A stretch of 64,000 nucleotides of DNA. Origin: Planctomycetaceae bacterium (GTDB taxonomy: Bacteria > Planctomycetota > Planctomycetia > Pirellulales > Pirellulaceae). The position numbers and the translations under genes are program-made. The stretch covers positions 310,001 to 374,000 of the forward strand of contig JACKHM010000005.1 in assembly GCA_020638995.1 (NCBI GenBank). The letters are read 5' to 3'. The notes below the pieces were generated by a model. The model worked only from the letters and a program-made list of their open reading frames with translations. It was not told the origin of the DNA and searched no databases. Of the stretch, positions 54,626 through 62,476 are shown piece by piece; the stretch's first letter is position 1, and every line of letters starts with the position of its first letter.

Positions 54626-54937
54626 CTAGTCTTCCTTCGAGTACACCTTGCGGCTGTCGACATGCACCTGATCGACGATGCCGACGACGACACAATCAAT
54701 CGGCATATTCTTGGTCTCCGTTGTCAACCGAGCACTCGATCCTTGAGTGACTAAGACATAATCTCCGTTGCCGGCACCAAGCGTATCCACCGCCACAAAC
54801 GTCCGACCGGTCGTCTCGAGCTTCTTGCGTTGCTTCGCTTCCAACCGGTAAGGCTCGACGATCAGCAGCTTATAGCCCACCATCGTTTCGACCTTCTGCG
54901 TCGATACCAGCGATCCCGTTACTTTGGCGATGAACAT
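54626..54937 (-). CDS. BMC-P shell protein (EutN/CcmL family), copy 1
   Basis: 103 aa. MFIAKVTGSLVSTQKVETMV and LGAGNGDYVLVTQGSSARLT are EutN/CcmL signatures; KPVDCVVVGIVDQVHV-like tail residues end the domain. It is the first of three pentamer-forming shell genes downstream of acetate kinase, separated from it by the inserted four-helix gene. Confidence 0.93.
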   Translation of the reverse strand: MFIAKVTGSLVSTQKVETMVGYKLLIVEPYRLEAKQRKKLETTGRTFVAVDTLGAGNGDYVLVTQGSSARLTTETKNMPIDCVVVGIVDQVHVDSRKVYSKED

Positions 54938-54954
54938 GGAGGTTCCTTCGGAAC

Positions 54955-54984
54955 AGTTTTCAGTTTTCAGTTTTCAGTGATTTC
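54955..54984. repeat. Triple TTTTCAGT repeat, 3' flank of the inserted gene
   Basis: Three tandem units, CAGTTTTCAG then TTTTCAG then TTTTCAGT. On the minus strand this encodes the stop region of the four-helix gene. It is inverted relative to the copy at 55321, so the two form terminal inverted repeats around about 340 bp. Confidence 0.7.
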
Positions 54985-55340
54985 TTTAAACCAAATAACA
55001 TTCGAGATATCTCTTTCGTTTCATTAACAAGTGGTCGGGTGTCATCTTGCGTTACTAGTTCGATTCTAGCTGCGATATACAGTTGGGTTCGTAACTCGTC
55101 CACTGATCCATGTGCGAAGTCAAGAAATCTTGCGAACTCTTTAGGAGACCGTTCAGATCCTTCAGCAATATTGGAAGCGATCGATACTGCGGCGCGTTGC
55201 ATTTGATCTCGCAATCCATAATCACGGCACTCTCGTAGCAACTTATAGACTCCGACGGCGAGATTGCACGATCGCTTCCAAACCTCCAACTCTTCAAAAG
55301 ACTGATACACGACGGTCTTCCTGAAAACTGAACACTTCAC
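54960..55340 (-). CDS. Four-helix-bundle protein (S23 / intervening-sequence type), inserted in BMC operon
   Basis: 126 aa from GTG 55340, which overlaps the acetate kinase stop (GTGA). The family is clear: QSFEELEVWKRSCNLAVGVY, LRDQMQRAAVSIASNIAEGS and SPKEFARFLDFAHGSVDELR, as in S23-type and Avd-related four-helix bundles. Those occur in rRNA intervening sequences and as accessory proteins of diversity-generating retroelements. It has no microcompartment role by family. The first codons (CSVFRK) and last codons (LKTEN) are read from the flanking TTTTCAGT repeats, so the gene and repeats look like one inserted unit. Confidence 0.85.
   Translation of the reverse strand: MKCSVFRKTVVYQSFEELEVWKRSCNLAVGVYKLLRECRDYGLRDQMQRAAVSIASNIAEGSERSPKEFARFLDFAHGSVDELRTQLYIAARIELVTQDDTRPLVNETKEISRMLFGLKKSLKTEN
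55321..55334. repeat. Inverted TTTTCAGT repeat, 5' flank of the inserted gene
   Basis: CTGAAAACTGAAC on the plus strand (GTTCAGTTTTCAG on the coding strand), complementary to the units at 54955-54984. It lies immediately after the acetate kinase stop. Confidence 0.6.
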
Positions 55341-56524
55341 ACTTGTTGCTTCAGCAACTCATGGCTTTGTCTGGCAACAATGACTTCTTCGTTGGTTGGC
55401 AACACCCAGATTTCCGTGCGGCTGCTCGAAGCGCTGATCTTCGCTTCGCCCTTTGGAGACGCATTCGCGGAGTCATCGAGCCGGATGCCGAATTCATCGA
55501 GATTGGCACAAACGGCAGAGCGGATTCCAACTCCGTTCTCGCCAATCCCGCCTGTGAAAACGAGCACGTCGAGTCCTCCGAGTTCAATCATCAATCCGCC
55601 CAGATGCCGGCGAATCTCGGAAGTGAACACATCCAATGCGAGCTTGGCACGAGCGTTGCCTTGTGAGACTGCCGCTTCCAAGTCTCGAACATCGCCGCTC
55701 ACTTCGCTCAAACCCAGCAATCCACCTTTGTTGGCTAGATCGTCGAGCACTTCCTCAAGCGATTTGCCAGTTGCCTTCATGACGACCGGGATCGCAAACG
55801 GATCAAAGTCACCCACGCGATTGTTGTGCGGCAATCCACTCTGCGGACTCATTCCCAAAGTATTCTGAACACTTTCGCGTCCACGAATTGCACACAAACT
55901 GTTCGAGCCACCGAGGTGACACGAGACGACTCGTAGTCCTTCGCCCAACATGTCTGCAACGCGATTGGCGATGTAGCGATGACTGGCTCCGTGAAAGCCC
56001 CAACGTTGTACGTGGTACTTTGATGCCCACTCTTCGGGACAAGCGTAGTACCTCAGCCGATCAGGAATTGTCAGGTGAAAACCCGTCTCAAACGCAGCCA
56101 CCAACGGAATCTCGGGGAGTTTCTCACGCAACAAGCGCATGGCGTTGATGTACGGTGGATTATGAGCTGGTGCAACCTGACTCATCTCCTCCATCGCCGC
56201 CAACACATCGTCCGTCACTCGTTGCACACCACTCACTCGACCGCCATGAACCGCTTTGAAACCAATCGCAGCTACCTCACTGGCATCCTTCAAGCAACCG
56301 GTATCGCATGACGTCAGTTGCTCCAAACATTTACGTACGGCGACCGCATGATCGGGGACGGAGGCCGTCACCTCATCACGATGATCACCGATCTCGACGA
56401 AGCAACGACTTTCCGGAGCACCGATGCGTTCAATGCCACCGCGTGCCAATTGGCGTTCGTCGCTCATATCGAACAACCGGTACTTAAAGCTTGTCGAGCC
56501 AAGGTTTGCTACGAGAATCTTCAC
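55337..56524 (-). CDS. ackA: Acetate/propionate kinase of the BMC operon
   Basis: 395 aa. Family motifs are present with some changes: NLGSTSFKYRLFDM (usually NxGSSSxK), WGFHGASHRYIANRVADML, VSCHLGGSNSLCAIRGRE and DVLVFTGGIGENGVGIRSAV. It transfers phosphate from an acyl-phosphate to ADP. With PduL it would make lactate plus ATP from lactyl-CoA. No terminal encapsulation helix is seen. Confidence 0.94.
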   Translation of the reverse strand: MKILVANLGSTSFKYRLFDMSDERQLARGGIERIGAPESRCFVEIGDHRDEVTASVPDHAVAVRKCLEQLTSCDTGCLKDASEVAAIGFKAVHGGRVSGVQRVTDDVLAAMEEMSQVAPAHNPPYINAMRLLREKLPEIPLVAAFETGFHLTIPDRLRYYACPEEWASKYHVQRWGFHGASHRYIANRVADMLGEGLRVVSCHLGGSNSLCAIRGRESVQNTLGMSPQSGLPHNNRVGDFDPFAIPVVMKATGKSLEEVLDDLANKGGLLGLSEVSGDVRDLEAAVSQGNARAKLALDVFTSEIRRHLGGLMIELGGLDVLVFTGGIGENGVGIRSAVCANLDEFGIRLDDSANASPKGEAKISASSSRTEIWVLPTNEEVIVARQSHELLKQQV

Positions 56525-56579
56525 TGGTCTACTCCTGTCATCCTTGAACGAAGGTGGACTTCCCTTTCAGCACTAGCGG

Positions 56580-56846
56580 TTAGCCAATGTAAGCTTCGAT
56601 CAAACCTTCGGCAGGTCGAGGGATGATGTGGCTGCCGACGAGTTCGCCGACTTGTGCCGCGGCATTCGCACCAGCTTCGACCGCAGCACGTACACTGCCC
56701 ACGTCGCCCCTCACGACAGTCGTAACGAGTCCACCACCGATTTGCACTTTCTTGACGATTTCGACGTTAGCCGCCTTCGCCATCGCGTCAGTCGCCTCGA
56801 CCAAGGCGATTAAACCCTTCGTTTCAATCAATCCAATCGCGTTCAT
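56580..56846 (-). CDS. BMC-H shell protein 2
   Basis: 88 aa, single BMC domain: MNAIGLIETKGLIALVEATD, AANVEIVKKVQIGGGLVTTV, VEAGANAAAQVGELVGSHII and PRPAEGLIEAYIG. It forms hexamers that tile the microcompartment facets. It lies 70 bases from the first BMC-H gene. Confidence 0.96.
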   Translation of the reverse strand: MNAIGLIETKGLIALVEATDAMAKAANVEIVKKVQIGGGLVTTVVRGDVGSVRAAVEAGANAAAQVGELVGSHIIPRPAEGLIEAYIG

Positions 56847-56916
56847 TATGTGAGTCCTTGTTGAGTGTCCGAATCAAGCGTTCGGTATCGTTTTGTTTCG
56901 AGTATTTGGGGCGTGA

Positions 56917-57216
56917 CTACTTGCTGGCCTTCGCTTTGCCGGAAGGCAAGACCTTGCCGAGGTCATCGTGCGGCCGTGGAATCACTTGCACGCTGATAAC
57001 TTCGCCGACTCGGCCAGCGGCGTTAGCGCCCGCATCGGTCGCAGCTTTCACAGCCGCCACATCACCGGTCACAAAAGCCGAAACAAGGCCGCTGCCGACA
57101 TTGTCCCAGCCCATAAACTGAACATTCGCCGCTTTCAACATTGCGTCAGTGGCTTCGACCAGGGTGATAAAACCCTTGGTTTCGATCATGCCTAACGCTT
57201 CCATCGCTTTCGCCAT
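56917..57216 (-). CDS. BMC-H shell protein 1
   Basis: 99 aa from ATG 57216, chosen for the GGAG upstream and the normal family N-terminus MAKAMEALGMIETKGFITLV; the frame opens at 57255. Core: VQFMGWDNVGSGLVSAFVTG and ATDAGANAAGRVGEVISVQV. The basic C-terminal extension (LGKVLPSGKAKASK) is absent from the second BMC-H. Together the two supply the hexameric facets; no BMC-T gene is present. Confidence 0.95.
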   Translation of the reverse strand: MAKAMEALGMIETKGFITLVEATDAMLKAANVQFMGWDNVGSGLVSAFVTGDVAAVKAATDAGANAAGRVGEVISVQVIPRPHDDLGKVLPSGKAKASK

Positions 57217-57325
57217 CTGTGGGTCTCCAAAATAAAAACTCAGTTGTTGGGTCATTTTTCATTCGGATTTGGGCATTCTTGTTCAGTTCAATAACCAACC
57301 GGGAATGACCAAAGTCCAAAGTTCT

Positions 57326-58060
57326 TTATCGCGATTTGTGCTTCTCACAGGCACACGGCTCCTGCTTTAACAGTTCCACTTTGGTCGCTCCGTCTAAATA
57401 GCACGCGTTACCTTCATCCGTGTCGATGTGGACTTCGAGCTTGCTCGCTTCGTCTGCGCGGACGAGCAAGTCTTCCATTACCATCGTGCTCATCGGCGAT
57501 TCGACTCGAAGCTTCATTAAGTCGCCGTTCTTTACGCCGTATCTTCCGGCATCTCGGAAGCTCATGTGTACGTGGCGGGCTGCTCGGATGACTCCCTCAT
57601 GCAGTTCGACAACTCCTCTAGGCCCAACGAGCACACAGCCCGGCGTGCCTTCGATCTTGCCACTGTGACGCACCGGCGCGTTGATGCCCAGCGAGATCGA
57701 ATCTGTAAAGGCCAACTCGACTTGGCTAAACGGCCGCGTCGGTCCGAGTATTCGAACCGTCGGCAGTGTCCGCTTGCGAGGCCCGACGACCATGACCGTT
57801 TCTTCCGCCGCGTAGAAACCGTCTTGATATAGGTCCTTCATCGGCGTTAGCGTATGTCCGGGGCCGAATAAGATCTCAACGTGCTCGTCCGTCAAATGGC
57901 AATGCCGCGCGGAAATGCTGACGACTAGTTCAGATTGTGAATTCTGAGAGTTGCTGCTCGCTGTGCCGCCAGATTTCGCAGTGCCGCCAGATTGCTGTGT
58001 GACAATTTGGCGAACGATGCGTTCTATTGCCGCTCGATCGAGGCTCGGTGCCGCAGTCAT
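57326..58060 (-). CDS. pduL: PduL-type phosphotransacylase
   Basis: 244 aa. N-terminal SLDRAAIERIVRQIVTQQSG is an encapsulation-type helix, followed by a Gly/Ser/Thr linker. The two PduL domains carry the zinc ligands in SISARHCHLTDEHVEILFG and AARHVHMSFRDAGRYGVKNG. It transfers phosphate to an acyl-CoA, here presumably lactyl-CoA, recycling CoA inside the shell. It follows the DeoR gene by 28 bases. Confidence 0.95.
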   Translation of the reverse strand: MTAAPSLDRAAIERIVRQIVTQQSGGTAKSGGTASSNSQNSQSELVVSISARHCHLTDEHVEILFGPGHTLTPMKDLYQDGFYAAEETVMVVGPRKRTLPTVRILGPTRPFSQVELAFTDSISLGINAPVRHSGKIEGTPGCVLVGPRGVVELHEGVIRAARHVHMSFRDAGRYGVKNGDLMKLRVESPMSTMVMEDLLVRADEASKLEVHIDTDEGNACYLDGATKVELLKQEPCACEKHKSR

Positions 58061-58088
58061 AATAGAAGCTATACTCGCTTGAATGTTG

Positions 58089-58871
58089 TTAGGTTCTCAA
58101 TTCGGGTTCAGCGACAACCAGCTTTACACCCGCCTTTCTAAGTTTTTCGCGCCACTCGTTCGTGATCTCGTTGTCGACGACCAAAATGTCCGCTTTGTTG
58201 AGTTCGCAAAGTCGAGCCAAACTCGTCCTTCCAAACTTCGTACTATCCGCGACGATGACGACTTCATCCGCCGCCTTCATCATCACGCGTTCTGTTTCAA
58301 CCAGCAGCAAATTGCTGTTGTAGTAGCCGTTATCGTTCAATCCAGCGATACTCAGTACGGCGCGTCCGACGTTCAAGTCGGCAAGCATCTCGTTGGCATA
58401 AGGCCCCAGCGATACGCCTGTTCGACCATGTACGTAACCGCCAACCATCACCAAATCTGCGTTGCTCGAAGCAAACAGGTTTGCAACGGGCAGTGAATTT
58501 GTCACAACTTGGAGTGGACGATGGACCAAAAGTCTCGCCAACTCGTAAGTCGTACTTCCGCCATCCAGCAGGATCGTGTCACCATCCTCAATCAATTGAC
58601 TGGCCGCTTCTGCGATCAGTCGCTTCTTCTCCCAATGAGTTTTTTGACGTTGGTCAAAATGCTGCAATTTTGGAGACGGTCCGGTATAGAAGACGCCGCC
58701 GTGCGTCCGCTGTGCCTCGCCGGTATCCTCCAGGTAGTCTAGGTCACGCCGGACAGTAGACTCAGAGACTTCTAGTTCTCCCGCCAAATCCGGCAACGAT
58801 GCAAAGCCTCGCAGCCGAACCATTTCCAACAATCGGGACCTTCGCTCCTCAGCGACAGACGGAACTGGCAT
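58089..58871 (-). CDS. DeoR-family regulator of the BMC operon
   Basis: 260 aa. N-terminal helix-turn-helix RLLEMVRLRGFASLPDLAGE, VSESTVRRDLDYLEDTGEAQ and RTHGGVFY; the C-terminal part is the sugar-phosphate-isomerase-like effector domain (TILLDGGSTTYELARLLVHR, DNGYYNSNLLLVETERVMMK). DeoR proteins repress sugar-catabolic operons and respond to a phosphorylated sugar. As first gene of the operon it is the natural regulator, likely sensing a fucose/rhamnose pathway intermediate. Confidence 0.93.
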   Translation of the reverse strand: MPVPSVAEERRSRLLEMVRLRGFASLPDLAGELEVSESTVRRDLDYLEDTGEAQRTHGGVFYTGPSPKLQHFDQRQKTHWEKKRLIAEAASQLIEDGDTILLDGGSTTYELARLLVHRPLQVVTNSLPVANLFASSNADLVMVGGYVHGRTGVSLGPYANEMLADLNVGRAVLSIAGLNDNGYYNSNLLLVETERVMMKAADEVVIVADSTKFGRTSLARLCELNKADILVVDNEITNEWREKLRKAGVKLVVAEPELRT

Positions 58872-58950
58872 TACCTATACTCGCCAAATTGCGTGTCCAT
58901 TCAGATGACACGCGGATTATGACCTTACAGGTGATAATTTTCAATCACTA

Positions 58951-58966
58951 AAAGAAATAATTCTTT
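58951..58966. promoter_or_regulatory. Candidate operator upstream of deoR/BMC operon
   Basis: Perfect dyad AAAGAA-ATAA-TTCTTT, next to TTTCACTTTC and ATTTTCAATCACT. It lies about 80 bases upstream of the DeoR start. An AT-rich dyad here fits the regulator, but binding is inferred. Confidence 0.45.
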
Positions 58967-59166
58967 CACTTTCCTGCTCTTGGTTGAGAAATTGTCACCA
59001 CAAACGATCTTAAAACCCCATAACATGCTTATGTATAGACACTTGCGAACGAATGACTTATGAAACCCGATCTCCAAGAATGCCGTGGAGTTCACCGCAA
59101 GCGAAAGAGAGAAGGGCAGGGGGGGTGCGCCCGACGGCCATCCGCGGTGGCTGAGCCAACGCTGAT

Positions 59167-59823
59167 TTACGCTCTTCGACTCGCTTTGGCCTGCTCGAAG
59201 CAGGTCCGAATCCGCTTTTCCACTTCGCGGACGAGCGACTTGTCATCGAGTTCCCCAATCTCCGTTGGCCTGAGGGGTTCACCAATACATAGGTGAATCC
59301 TGCTAGCACGAGGAACTTTGGTGGTTCGCGGCCACGCATCGAAGGCACCATCGAATCCCACCGGGAGTACAACGACGTTTCCACGGCGCGCAAGTGCGCA
59401 AAAACCGGGTTGTAACGGGAGTAACGATCCGTCAGCCGTTCTCGTCCCCTCGGGGAACAGAAGTACAGCCTCGCCCCGCTTGATTCGTCGCATCGACTCC
59501 CGAAGTCCAGCCAAGCCGAGGCCATCGCGATCGAGTGGTATGGCGTCGAGGAACTGGATCAACACGCGAAACGGTGCGAATCGAAAGAGCGTTTGGCGGG
59601 CAAGATAGTTGAGTCGGCGATCGAACGCGAGGCCGACGATGACCGGGTCGAGGAAGCTCTGGTGGTTCGCGCACACGAGCAGCGGGCCATCCTTTGGTAT
59701 GTGCTCACGCCCTTTGCACCGCATACGAAAAACGACGATCGCGACAAGCCTAGAGACCGTGCGGATGGCAGCATAGCCGATCCGCTGTGTAAAGGAACGT
59801 TGCATGGCGAGACGCTCACCCAT
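59167..59823 (-). CDS. plsC: 1-acyl-sn-glycerol-3-phosphate acyltransferase
   Basis: 218 aa from ATG 59823, which overlaps the cmk stop by 8 bases (ATGGGTGA). Motif I NHQSFLDP, motif III LLFPEGTRTADGSL and the VLPVGFDGAFDAW segment are those of PlsC acyltransferases. It adds the second acyl chain in phosphatidic acid synthesis at the inner membrane. Coupled to cmk, a frequent bacterial pairing. Confidence 0.9.
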   Translation of the reverse strand: MGERLAMQRSFTQRIGYAAIRTVSRLVAIVVFRMRCKGREHIPKDGPLLVCANHQSFLDPVIVGLAFDRRLNYLARQTLFRFAPFRVLIQFLDAIPLDRDGLGLAGLRESMRRIKRGEAVLLFPEGTRTADGSLLPLQPGFCALARRGNVVVLPVGFDGAFDAWPRTTKVPRASRIHLCIGEPLRPTEIGELDDKSLVREVEKRIRTCFEQAKASRRA

Positions 59824-60478
59824 CCGCTCGTTGCGCTTTCTCGCGGACAATGGCGACCAGCCGATCAACGACTTCGGTCGGCAACATGCCATCTGTACAG
59901 AAGTCGATTGCGTCTGTAGCAGGCTCCAACCGCCCGACTGCTCGGGCCGAATCACGTTGGTCTCGCGCATTTTGCTGATCCAAAACCTCAGCGATGGAAA
60001 TCGGCTCTCCCCGCGAGCGCAGTTCCATGACGCGACGTCTTGCCCGCTCCTCGGGCGAAGCAGTGAGGAAAATCTTACATTCGGCGGTAGGAAAGGCGAC
60101 CGTGCCCTGGTCGCGTCCCTCCGTAACGACGTTCTTACCTATCGCGAAATCACGTTGCAAATCAACCAATCCCTTGCGCACCCTCGGATTGTCCGCCAAA
60201 TAGTGAATGTGCGAGGTAACCTCAGCTGTCCGAAGCAACTCGCTCACATCTTCGCCGTTCAGGCTCACCGTACGACCAACGATTTCGATTTCGCAGCGAC
60301 TGGCCAGGTCTGCCAGTCTCGATGGATCATCCCAGGGACCTTGATTGCGTACGGCTGCGAGGGTCACGGCACGGTACATCGCTCCGGTGTCAAGGAACGC
60401 GAAGCCCAACCGATCAGCCAGCATTCGCGCGATGGTGCTTTTACCTGCCCCAGCTGGGCCGTCGAGAGTTACAATCAT
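59816..60478 (-). CDS. cmk: Cytidylate kinase
   Basis: 220 aa. P-loop TLDGPAGAGKSTIARMLADR, NMP-binding FLDTGAMYRAVTLAAVRN, VTEGRDQGTVAFPTAECKIF and the lid arginine-rich ASPEERARRRVMELRSRGE. It phosphorylates CMP and dCMP. ATG at 60478; downstream plsC overlaps its stop. Confidence 0.95.
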   Translation of the reverse strand: MIVTLDGPAGAGKSTIARMLADRLGFAFLDTGAMYRAVTLAAVRNQGPWDDPSRLADLASRCEIEIVGRTVSLNGEDVSELLRTAEVTSHIHYLADNPRVRKGLVDLQRDFAIGKNVVTEGRDQGTVAFPTAECKIFLTASPEERARRRVMELRSRGEPISIAEVLDQQNARDQRDSARAVGRLEPATDAIDFCTDGMLPTEVVDRLVAIVREKAQRADG

Positions 60479-60626
60479 GGGTCGCTTTCAGTATTCATTG
60501 GGAAATCATTCTACTCGGCAAGCGTGCTCCATTGAAGTAAACGTGGGCGCGTCTATACTCGGGGGTTTGCAACAATCAGTCAGCTCTTCAGTTAGCAGAC
60601 GCGAATTCATTGCGGAGGAATGATCG

Positions 60627-61640
60627 GTGTACGAGAACGTGGCATTGGTGGGCGCGACAGGCGCAGTGGGAAGCATTTGTCGTCAATTGCTCGAAGAGCG
60701 GCAGTTCCCGTACAAATCGATCAAGTTTCTGGCTTCCTCCCGTTCTGCGGGAACCAAGCTGACGTTCAATGGCGACGAGCATACCGTTGAAGAACTTCGT
60801 CCGGAAGCCTTCGAAGGTATTGGGCTGGTCATCGCCAGCACGCCCGACGATGTCTCGGCCGAGTTTGCTCCGTGGGCTGTTGAACGTGGTGCGGTGGTTG
60901 TGGACGAGAGCGGCTATTGGCGGATGAAGGAAAATGTGCCGCTCGTTGTACCCGAAGTTAACCCCGAGGCTATTCGCAAGCATAATGGAATCATCGCGAG
61001 CCCAAACTGTTCGACCACACAAATGGTCGTCGCCATGAAGCCGCTTCACGATGCCGCGAAGATCAAGCGAGTCATCGTAAGCACCTACCAAGCTACAAGC
61101 GGCGCCGGCGTTTCCGGCGAACGAGAGTTGGAGGAAAGCAGCCGCGCATCGCTAGCCGGTGAGCCTTACCAAAACAAGACGTTTGCACATCCAATCGCTT
61201 TCAACCTCATCCCACAAATCGGCAGCCCAAAGCATGAGGGCTATACGTCCGAAGAGATGAAGATGGTGTGGGAAACGCGAAAGATTTTCAACGATGATAC
61301 GATTCGCGTTTGTCCGACTTGCGTGCGTGCACCGGTGACTAACTGTCATAGCGAAAGCATACTGGTCGAGACGGAACGGAAGTTGACGGTCGCCGATGCT
61401 CGAAGGTTATTTGAAGAGTTTCCGGGCATCACGGTTCTAGACGACCTGGCGACCGGTCTATACCCGTTACCCCTTTCCTGCAGCGGTAAAGACGACGTAT
61501 TCATCGGGCGCATTCGCGAGGATCTATCTTGTGACAATGGCTTGGCATTCTGGTGCGTCAGCGACAACCTTCGTAAAGGCGCCGCGACCAATGCTGTCCA
61601 AGTTGCCGAGTTGCTCGTGCGTAGCCAAGCTGCCGTCTGA
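60627..61640 (+). CDS. asd: Aspartate-semialdehyde dehydrogenase
   Basis: 337 aa from GTG 60627 with GGAGGAA upstream. NADP-binding VALVGATGAVGSICRQLLEE, catalytic Cys in IASPNCSTTQMVVAMKPLHD, TYQATSGAGVSGERELEE and VRAPVTNCHSESILVE. It makes aspartate semialdehyde for lysine, threonine, methionine and peptidoglycan precursors. It is transcribed divergently from cmk. Confidence 0.96.
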   Translation: MYENVALVGATGAVGSICRQLLEERQFPYKSIKFLASSRSAGTKLTFNGDEHTVEELRPEAFEGIGLVIASTPDDVSAEFAPWAVERGAVVVDESGYWRMKENVPLVVPEVNPEAIRKHNGIIASPNCSTTQMVVAMKPLHDAAKIKRVIVSTYQATSGAGVSGERELEESSRASLAGEPYQNKTFAHPIAFNLIPQIGSPKHEGYTSEEMKMVWETRKIFNDDTIRVCPTCVRAPVTNCHSESILVETERKLTVADARRLFEEFPGITVLDDLATGLYPLPLSCSGKDDVFIGRIREDLSCDNGLAFWCVSDNLRKGAATNAVQVAELLVRSQAAV

Positions 61641-61717
61641 CAACGTGATTTGAAACTAGCCAGAAGGGCAGGGGGGTGGTCTCGGGGAATGTGACCACTT
61701 CGCCTGCGCGGTCTTCG

Positions 61718-62470
61718 ATGCGATACCTAAAGCTGACACTAGCCTACGACGGAACAAACTTCTCCGGTTGGCAGTGGCAGCCCACGCAACGAACCGTTCA
61801 GGGGCACCTCGAAGCTGCGATTCGGGAGATCACGGGTGAAGACTTAAGGATTACTTCGAGCGGTCGTACCGATGCGGGGGTTCATGCCTTGGGCCAAGTC
61901 GCTAGTTGGCCTACCAATAGCAAGCACTCAACCGATGTGTTGCTTCGTGGGCTGAATGCAAACACACCGCGCGACATGGTAATCTGCTCGGTCGAGGAGG
62001 CTCCGGAAGGGTTCCATGCGATCAACGATTCTATCTCGAAGCGTTATCGCTACCTGCTATACGACAATCCAATTCGCGATGTCTTCGCGCGGCACTATGT
62101 TTGGCAGTTGTGGCAACCGCTTAACGTCGAAGCAATGCATGTGGCCGCTCAAGCGTTGCTCGGCGAACATGACTTCAAGAGCTATGAGACGTCCGGATCG
62201 CCGCGTGTAACTACTGTACGAACCATTCATGACATCAGCGTCGAACGGCGAGTGACGGATCTTGGCGAGCGGATCGTGGTCGAAGTGGAGGCCAACGGTT
62301 TCCTGTATAACATGGTGCGGAACATCGTCGGGACGTTGGTCGAAGTCGGCAAGGGAAATCGCAATTCTGATTGGCCTGGCGACGTCTTGACTCAAATGGA
62401 CCGCCGCGCGGCCGGCGCGACTGCACCGCCACAAGGTCTCTATTTAGTCCACGTCACGTTCAAAGAGTGA
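61718..62470 (+). CDS. truA: tRNA pseudouridine synthase A
   Basis: 250 aa from ATG 61718; the frame is open back to 61676 but MRYLKLTLAYDGTNFSGWQW is the normal N-terminus. Catalytic aspartate in ITSSGRTDAGVHALGQVASW, then SKRYRYLLYDNPIRDVF and FLYNMVRNIVGTLVEVGKG. It modifies U38-40 of tRNA anticodon arms. It is 6 bases before the glycosyltransferase. Confidence 0.95.
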   Translation: MRYLKLTLAYDGTNFSGWQWQPTQRTVQGHLEAAIREITGEDLRITSSGRTDAGVHALGQVASWPTNSKHSTDVLLRGLNANTPRDMVICSVEEAPEGFHAINDSISKRYRYLLYDNPIRDVFARHYVWQLWQPLNVEAMHVAAQALLGEHDFKSYETSGSPRVTTVRTIHDISVERRVTDLGERIVVEVEANGFLYNMVRNIVGTLVEVGKGNRNSDWPGDVLTQMDRRAAGATAPPQGLYLVHVTFKE

Positions 62471-62476
62471 TTACCA

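Noticed and set aside
58905..59166. Possible small gene between deoR and plsC
   Set aside because: Only short frames with no conserved sequence; treated as promoter and intergenic DNA.
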